From contig JANWXD010000001.1 in assembly GCA_025055455.1 (NCBI GenBank), positions 124,001 to 188,000 on the forward strand: a stretch of 64,000 nt of DNA, given 5' to 3'. The notes below the pieces were generated by a model. It was not told the origin of the DNA. It did no database searches and was given only the letters and a program-made list of their open reading frames with translations. Position 1 is the stretch's first letter. Each line of letters begins with the position of its first letter. The translations under genes were made by a program, and so were the position numbers. Positions 59,398-64,000 of the stretch are shown in pieces. The DNA is from Bryobacteraceae bacterium (GTDB taxonomy: Bacteria; Acidobacteriota; Terriglobia; Bryobacterales; Bryobacteraceae).

Positions 59398-60669
59398 CTA
59401 CGGGCCCGCGCCGGTCGGAGCCGTGGCATCCCCGTGTCGCCTCGCTTCGACCGGTTCCTGCAGGCTGTCGTAATAGTCCTTGAGGATCGCGATCACCTCG
59501 GGCTTGGAGAACTCCTTCGGCACGGGCTTGCCCTCGGTCAGGAGCTTGCGCAGCAGCGTGCCTGAAAGCAGCAACCGCGCCCCTCCGCGATACTGCCCGT
59601 TTTCGTCGATGACTGCCGTGGACTCGTGCGGGCACGTCTTCATCGAAGCCATGCTGCCACACTGGTAACAGTAAAACGTCCAGTCCATGCACAACGGGCG
59701 CAACACCAAAGCGTCCGGAGGGATCTCGTTGAAAATCCTTTGGGCGTCGAAGGGCCCGTAGTAATTCCCCACGCCGGCATGGTCGCGACCCACGATCAGG
59801 TGCGAGCAGCCATAGTTCTGCCGGAACACCGCATGGAGCAGGGCTTCCCGCGGCCCGGCGTAGCGCATCTCCATCGGGTAGCCGCCCTGCACCACGCGGT
59901 CCTTGCGGAAGTATTTGTTCACCAACGCGTCGACGGCCCGCACGCGAACCTCGGCGGGAATATCGCCCGGCTTCAACTTCCCGATGAGCTGATGAATGTA
60001 GACGCCGTCGCACACCTCGATGGCAATCCAAGCCAAATAGGCGTGCGAGTTGTGCATCGGGTTGCGCAACTGGAGCGCCGCCACCGTACTCCAGCCCCGC
60101 TCCTGAAATATGCGGCGCGCCTCGGCCGGCCGCTGATAGATCCCGGCGAACGCCTCGGGATAGTAAGACTCCGAAAGCACCTTCACCGGCCCAGCCAGGT
60201 TCACCGGCCCCTGCGCGAGCACTTTCTGCACTCCCGGATGCGCCGGATCCGTCGTGCGGAACACCTGCTTGCATTCGTGTTCCTTGTCGATCGAGTACTT
60301 CTCGACCACCTTCATGGTGCCCATCAGGGTGTCCGTTTCGGCGTCCCAAAGCGCCACCTCTTCGCCGAGCCGGATCGAGTCTGCTAGCTCCTGCTCGGCC
60401 GAAAGCGTGATGGGGATCGGCCAGAACACGCCGGGCTGCGACTTCAGGCTCATATCGTCACAAACGCTGCGCCAGTCGTCGCCTCCCATGAAACCTTCGA
60501 GCGGGGTGAACGCTCCGATGCCCATCATGATCAGGTCGCTCGTCTCGCGACTGGTCAAGGGCACCTTCTTGAGATGTTGCGCCTTGCTGCGTTCCTCCTC
60601 TCGCTGCTTGCCTTCGAGCAGGAGGGGCTTCAACTCCCGGGCGCCGTGCGGCGGCACAAGTTGGCTCAT
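59398..60669 (-). CDS. sat: sulfate adenylyltransferase (ATP sulfurylase)
   Basis: [105 protein letters not shown]. Confidence 0.97.
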   Translation of the reverse strand: MSQLVPPHGARELKPLLLEGKQREEERSKAQHLKKVPLTSRETSDLIMMGIGAFTPLEGFMGGDDWRSVCDDMSLKSQPGVFWPIPITLSAEQELADSIRLGEEVALWDAETDTLMGTMKVVEKYSIDKEHECKQVFRTTDPAHPGVQKVLAQGPVNLAGPVKVLSESYYPEAFAGIYQRPAEARRIFQERGWSTVAALQLRNPMHNSHAYLAWIAIEVCDGVYIHQLIGKLKPGDIPAEVRVRAVDALVNKYFRKDRVVQGGYPMEMRYAGPREALLHAVFRQNYGCSHLIVGRDHAGVGNYYGPFDAQRIFNEIPPDALVLRPLCMDWTFYCYQCGSMASMKTCPHESTAVIDENGQYRGGARLLLSGTLLRKLLTEGKPVPKEFSKPEVIAILKDYYDSLQEPVEARRHGDATAPTGAGP

Positions 60670-60766
60670 ATGCGCTTCCGTAGGGTGAACTTCCAATGTA
60701 GCCGAAACGGGTGCAGAGACGCCCGGCGGCCAACGCCGCGCCGCAGGTGGGCCGTAGCGGAGCCCT

Positions 60767-60919
60767 TCAGGAAGCCACGGCGCGACTCAGCCACGCCAGC
60801 AGTGCGGTGAGCGTCAGCCCCAGCCCCAGGCTCCAGCGGATCAGCGCCTTTTCGACCGGAGCGAGGGGCTCCCGGCGGGCGGTTCGCAGCTCCTCGAGAA
60901 GCTTCGGATCGTTGTTCAT
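60767..60919 (-). CDS. 50-aa single-pass membrane peptide
   Basis: [50 protein letters not shown]; one TM; same strand and between sat and the YeiH-like transporter gene. Confidence 0.5.
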   Translation of the reverse strand: MNNDPKLLEELRTARREPLAPVEKALIRWSLGLGLTLTALLAWLSRAVAS

Positions 60920-60989
60920 CCGGCCAGTACTTGCATCCCGTTCGATAACCACAGGGGCATCTCAGCTTCGGCAAGCTTCGAATCGGGGC

Positions 60990-62429
60990 TCATGCCGCCA
61001 TCACAGGCGGGCGCACGCCCGCGAAAAAGATCCAGGCGATCGCCAGCGCCACCCAGACGATAAACCCGAACAAACACACGACGTAGACGAGCGCCAACCG
61101 CCCGATTCCCTCCTCGCGCAGCCGGCCAAAGTGGGACACCAAGCCGATGCAGAAAAACGTTAGCACGAAGAACAGGCTGCGGAACACGCCCGCCTCGGCC
61201 ATGGCCGCCTTGACGGCGGGGACCAGCGCTGGCCATCCCGACGCGAGCGCCAGTACAAAGAGGAACGTCGTGGCGTAGCCGAGAACGAACTTGGGGAACC
61301 GTTCCCAGATGGTGCGAGCCGACGCCGTTTCCCCCGGGCGCGGTTCGATGCGAGTCGTCCAGATCCAGGCCAGCACGAAGGCCCACACGCCGATGAACGC
61401 GTCGATGAAAACCTTGACCATGGCGCAGGCGCCGGTGATCCAGTCGGGCTGGTAGCGCACGCCTAAGAGGGCCTCCGCTTTGGCGCGAATCAACGCATCG
61501 GCGATGGCGCCGCTGGCGATCGCCGCGCCGTCGGTCTTCACCGCCAGACCCATCCAGGCCCCCGCCACCATGGGTTCGGCGTAGAGGAACGTTTGGGCCA
61601 CGAAGGGAAGTACGAGCAACTCGATCACGGCGAAAATCACCACCAGCGACGACACCACTACCGGGACGACGGGCCGGGCGCGAATGGCCGCGCCCGTTGC
61701 GATGGCCGCCGAAACCCCGCACACCGAGATTCCGGACGCCAGCGGCGCGGCCCACTCGCGGCTGAATCCGAACCATTGCCGCGCCACGTAGTAGGCCACG
61801 GACCAGAAAATGAGATACGCCGCCGAAATCGCGCACAGGCCCTGGAACATCAGCGAGGCCGCCAGCCGGGCCTGGTCGGCGGCCGTCGCTCCCAGTGCGC
61901 CGCCGAGCAGGACAATGGCGGTCTTGACGTACAGCTCCGGTCGCACGGCTTCTTGCAGCGCTGCGGCCACGCCTGGCTTCAGGTTCCCCAGCGCCAATCC
62001 GGCGGCGAGCGCCACAATGTAGCCGGCCTCCGGCGTCAGATTCAACGACCAACGGATGCCGAGGGCGGCCTGCCGGTCGGGAGTGGCGGCAAGATACGCC
62101 CAGTGCCCGATGAGCCAGCAGGCGTAGCCGGCCCAAAACACCGCGGTGAAGGCCGCCGCGAAGCGGCGCACCGGAGCGCCCATGAGCGCCGCGCCGCACG
62201 AGAGCAGCACGAGCAGAAAGGCGTAGGTCGCCAGCAGGCTCGCCCAGCCCGGCAGGGCCGCATAGCGGGCGGAGACGGGGGCCAGCGAGGCCGCCAGTTT
62301 CGTCCAAACCTTGGCCGAGACCGCCCATCCGAGCAAGTCCGCCCCGGCGGCCGACGCCAAGGCCAGGCCGAACAGCAGCAAGCCCAGCAGTACCGCCAGC
62401 CAGTCTTCGGTCAACGGCCGCCGCTTCAT
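60990..62429 (-). CDS. YeiH-like putative sulfate exporter family transporter
   Basis: LYVKTAIVLLGGALGATAADQARLAA, ASGISVCGVSAAIATGAAIRARPVVPVVVSSLVVIFAVIELLVLPF, VAGAWMGLAVKTDGAAIASGAI; about 12 TM. Confidence 0.82.
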   Translation of the reverse strand: MKRRPLTEDWLAVLLGLLLFGLALASAAGADLLGWAVSAKVWTKLAASLAPVSARYAALPGWASLLATYAFLLVLLSCGAALMGAPVRRFAAAFTAVFWAGYACWLIGHWAYLAATPDRQAALGIRWSLNLTPEAGYIVALAAGLALGNLKPGVAAALQEAVRPELYVKTAIVLLGGALGATAADQARLAASLMFQGLCAISAAYLIFWSVAYYVARQWFGFSREWAAPLASGISVCGVSAAIATGAAIRARPVVPVVVSSLVVIFAVIELLVLPFVAQTFLYAEPMVAGAWMGLAVKTDGAAIASGAIADALIRAKAEALLGVRYQPDWITGACAMVKVFIDAFIGVWAFVLAWIWTTRIEPRPGETASARTIWERFPKFVLGYATTFLFVLALASGWPALVPAVKAAMAEAGVFRSLFFVLTFFCIGLVSHFGRLREEGIGRLALVYVVCLFGFIVWVALAIAWIFFAGVRPPVMAA

Positions 62430-63151
62430 GTCCGACTGCCTCGCCTCACCCGCTGCAACAAGCTTTCGGCGTAGAGCGCCCCTTGCGGCGTCTCCTCATG
62501 TTTGAAGTACACGAACACGTCCTTGCCCGCTGCCAACAGCTCCTCGCACCGCGCGCCGATCCGACCCAGCTCCGCCTCCGAATAGGAGGGCATCCGTAAG
62601 CGGTAGTACACGAAATCCGCCGTGACCACTTCGGGGATTTGCAACCGCTCCGCCTCCGCCAGGCACAGCGCGACGTTGTGCCCGCCGAGCAAGTCGTAGA
62701 CTGCTTCCGTGAGCCACGAAGCGTGCCGGAATTCGAAAGCATAGCGCACGTCCCCTGGCAGTTGCGCCAGAAACTCAGCAAGCAAAGCGGTGTCCGCTCG
62801 CAGGTTTGGCGGCAGCTGAAACAGCACGGGCCCCAGGCGGCGCGTAGCGCGCAGCGGATCGATCGCACGCAGAAAAATCTCCGTGGCCGTCCCAGCATCT
62901 TTCAGCCGCTGAACGTGCGTGATGCGTTGATGCGCTTTGACGGCAAACAGGAAACCGCGCGGCGTGGCCCGAACCCAATTCTCCAACGTGGAGCCAGGCG
63001 GCATGCGCCGAAACGTGTAGTTGATCTCGACGCTGTTCAGCCGGCCGGCGTAGTGCTCCAGAAAGCGCGTCGCGGGCAGTTTTTCCGGATAAAAGTCCGG
63101 CTTCCACTGCGCGTAGGCGAATCCGGAAGTGCCGGCGTACAGCGTCGCCAT
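62426..63151 (-). CDS. DUF72 domain-containing protein
   Basis: LYAGTSGFAYAQWKPDFYPEKLPATRFLEHYAGRLNSVEINYTFRRMPPGSTLENWVRATPRGFLFAVKAHQRITH; YFKHEETPQGALYAESL. Confidence 0.95.
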   Translation of the reverse strand: MATLYAGTSGFAYAQWKPDFYPEKLPATRFLEHYAGRLNSVEINYTFRRMPPGSTLENWVRATPRGFLFAVKAHQRITHVQRLKDAGTATEIFLRAIDPLRATRRLGPVLFQLPPNLRADTALLAEFLAQLPGDVRYAFEFRHASWLTEAVYDLLGGHNVALCLAEAERLQIPEVVTADFVYYRLRMPSYSEAELGRIGARCEELLAAGKDVFVYFKHEETPQGALYAESLLQRVRRGSRT

Positions 63152-63164
63152 GTGCGCTTCGGGC

Positions 63165-63971
63165 TCAGAGCACGTCGGCGAAGCCCCGTTTCAGCCGCCG
63201 GAAAAACAGCCCGCCCAGCAAAAACGCCCCCACGCCGTAAGCCGCCGCCACCGCCAGCCCTTGGGGATCCGGCAGGCGATAAGACAGCAACGCCTCCCGA
63301 TAGCCGCGGACGATATAAGCCATCGGGTTGGCCTGAATGAGAAACCGCAGTTGCGCCGGATACTGCTCCTCGGGAATGAAGATGGGCGTGGTCCAGAACC
63401 ACAGCGTCAGCACGACCACCAACACCTGCGCCGTGTCGCGGAGATACACGTGGAGCGCCGCGACGATCCAGCCGAGGCCCACCGCAAGCAATCCGACCAC
63501 GGCGGTGTAGACGGGCAGCGTGAGCACCATCGGGCCGAAATGGTTCGACCAGACGGCGATGGCCGCCACTGCGAGGGCCACGCCGATCGAATGGTGAATC
63601 AACGAGGACAGAAACACCGACAGCGGCACGATCTCCGAGGGAAACACCGTCTTGGTAATGAGCGTGGCGTTCTCGACGAGCGACGTCGCCGAGCGCTGCA
63701 CCGTGTCCTGCAACAGCAGCCACGGCAGGAAGCCGCAGAACAAGAACAGGGTGTAGTTCTGCGTCACCTCGCCGGGGCCAAGGCGCACCCTCAAGCACCA
63801 GTCGAAGACGAACGTCCAGCTCAGCAGCAGCACCAGCGGATGGATCACGCCCCAGACCCACCCCGCCGCGGACCCAACGAAACGTTTTTCGAAGTCCCGG
63901 CGCACCAGCTCGGCCAGAAGCGTGCGCCGCTCCACCAGGTTTTGGATAAAATACCGCCCGGGAAAGCGCAC
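63165..63971 (-). CDS. ABC-2 type polysaccharide/O-antigen export permease (Wzm-like)
   Basis: LLAELVRRDFEKRFVGSAAGWVWGVIHPLVLLLSWTFVF; LFLFCGFLPWLLLQDTVQRSATSLVENATLITKTVFPSEIVPLSVFLSSLIHHSIG; FIPEEQYPAQLRFLIQANPMAYIVRGYREALL. Confidence 0.93.
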   Translation of the reverse strand: MRFPGRYFIQNLVERRTLLAELVRRDFEKRFVGSAAGWVWGVIHPLVLLLSWTFVFDWCLRVRLGPGEVTQNYTLFLFCGFLPWLLLQDTVQRSATSLVENATLITKTVFPSEIVPLSVFLSSLIHHSIGVALAVAAIAVWSNHFGPMVLTLPVYTAVVGLLAVGLGWIVAALHVYLRDTAQVLVVVLTLWFWTTPIFIPEEQYPAQLRFLIQANPMAYIVRGYREALLSYRLPDPQGLAVAAAYGVGAFLLGGLFFRRLKRGFADVL

Positions 63972-64000
63972 CCGTCCTGGGATTGCCGCCAGTGTCCCCA

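Noticed and set aside
55547-59429. Minus-strand ORFs 55547..56695 and 58041..59429
   Set aside because: Antisense shadows of the receptor and dehydratase genes

Overview
The window is high-GC, gene-dense bacterial chromosome. It looks like Acidobacteriota of the Bryobacterales/Solibacter type, based on several Oar-like carboxypeptidase-regulatory/TonB-receptor outer-membrane proteins and one protein with a TIGR03437 (Solibacter C-terminal)-like domain. I identified about 45 credible CDSs. These include ggt, kbl, amidohydrolase, URO-D-like protein, an outer-membrane receptor + histidine kinase + sigma54-regulator cluster, a tandem-ASKHA 2-hydroxyacyl-CoA-dehydratase activase pair, polX, thrC, myo-inositol-phosphate synthase, TrmH-like methyltransferase, rarA, PilZ, clpB-lon, lutABC, an Oar receptor followed by a galactonate-dehydratase-like enzyme, sat plus a YeiH-like transporter, DUF72, and an ABC permease. 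I saw no rRNA, tRNA, CRISPR array or intact mobile element. The observations most worth following up are: (1) a tiny signal-peptide-bearing His/Cys-rich putative metal-binding protein directly behind a two-component system (17986-18219); (2) a two-gene tandem-ASKHA/Fe-S reductase system with both cluster cysteine pairs in one chain (19553-23904); (3) a probable small leader ORF plus hairpin between a consensus promoter and an Oar-like receptor (54528-54770); (4) a 12-bp perfect inverted repeat upstream of another receptor (32977-33046); (5) repeated -10 boxes 6-9 nt before start codons, suggesting leaderless mRNAs; (6) a sulfurylase / 50-aa membrane peptide / YeiH-like transporter cassette; (7) a decayed gene on the minus strand at about 24.18-24.93 kb. 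All calls come from reading the sequence; no database search was run.
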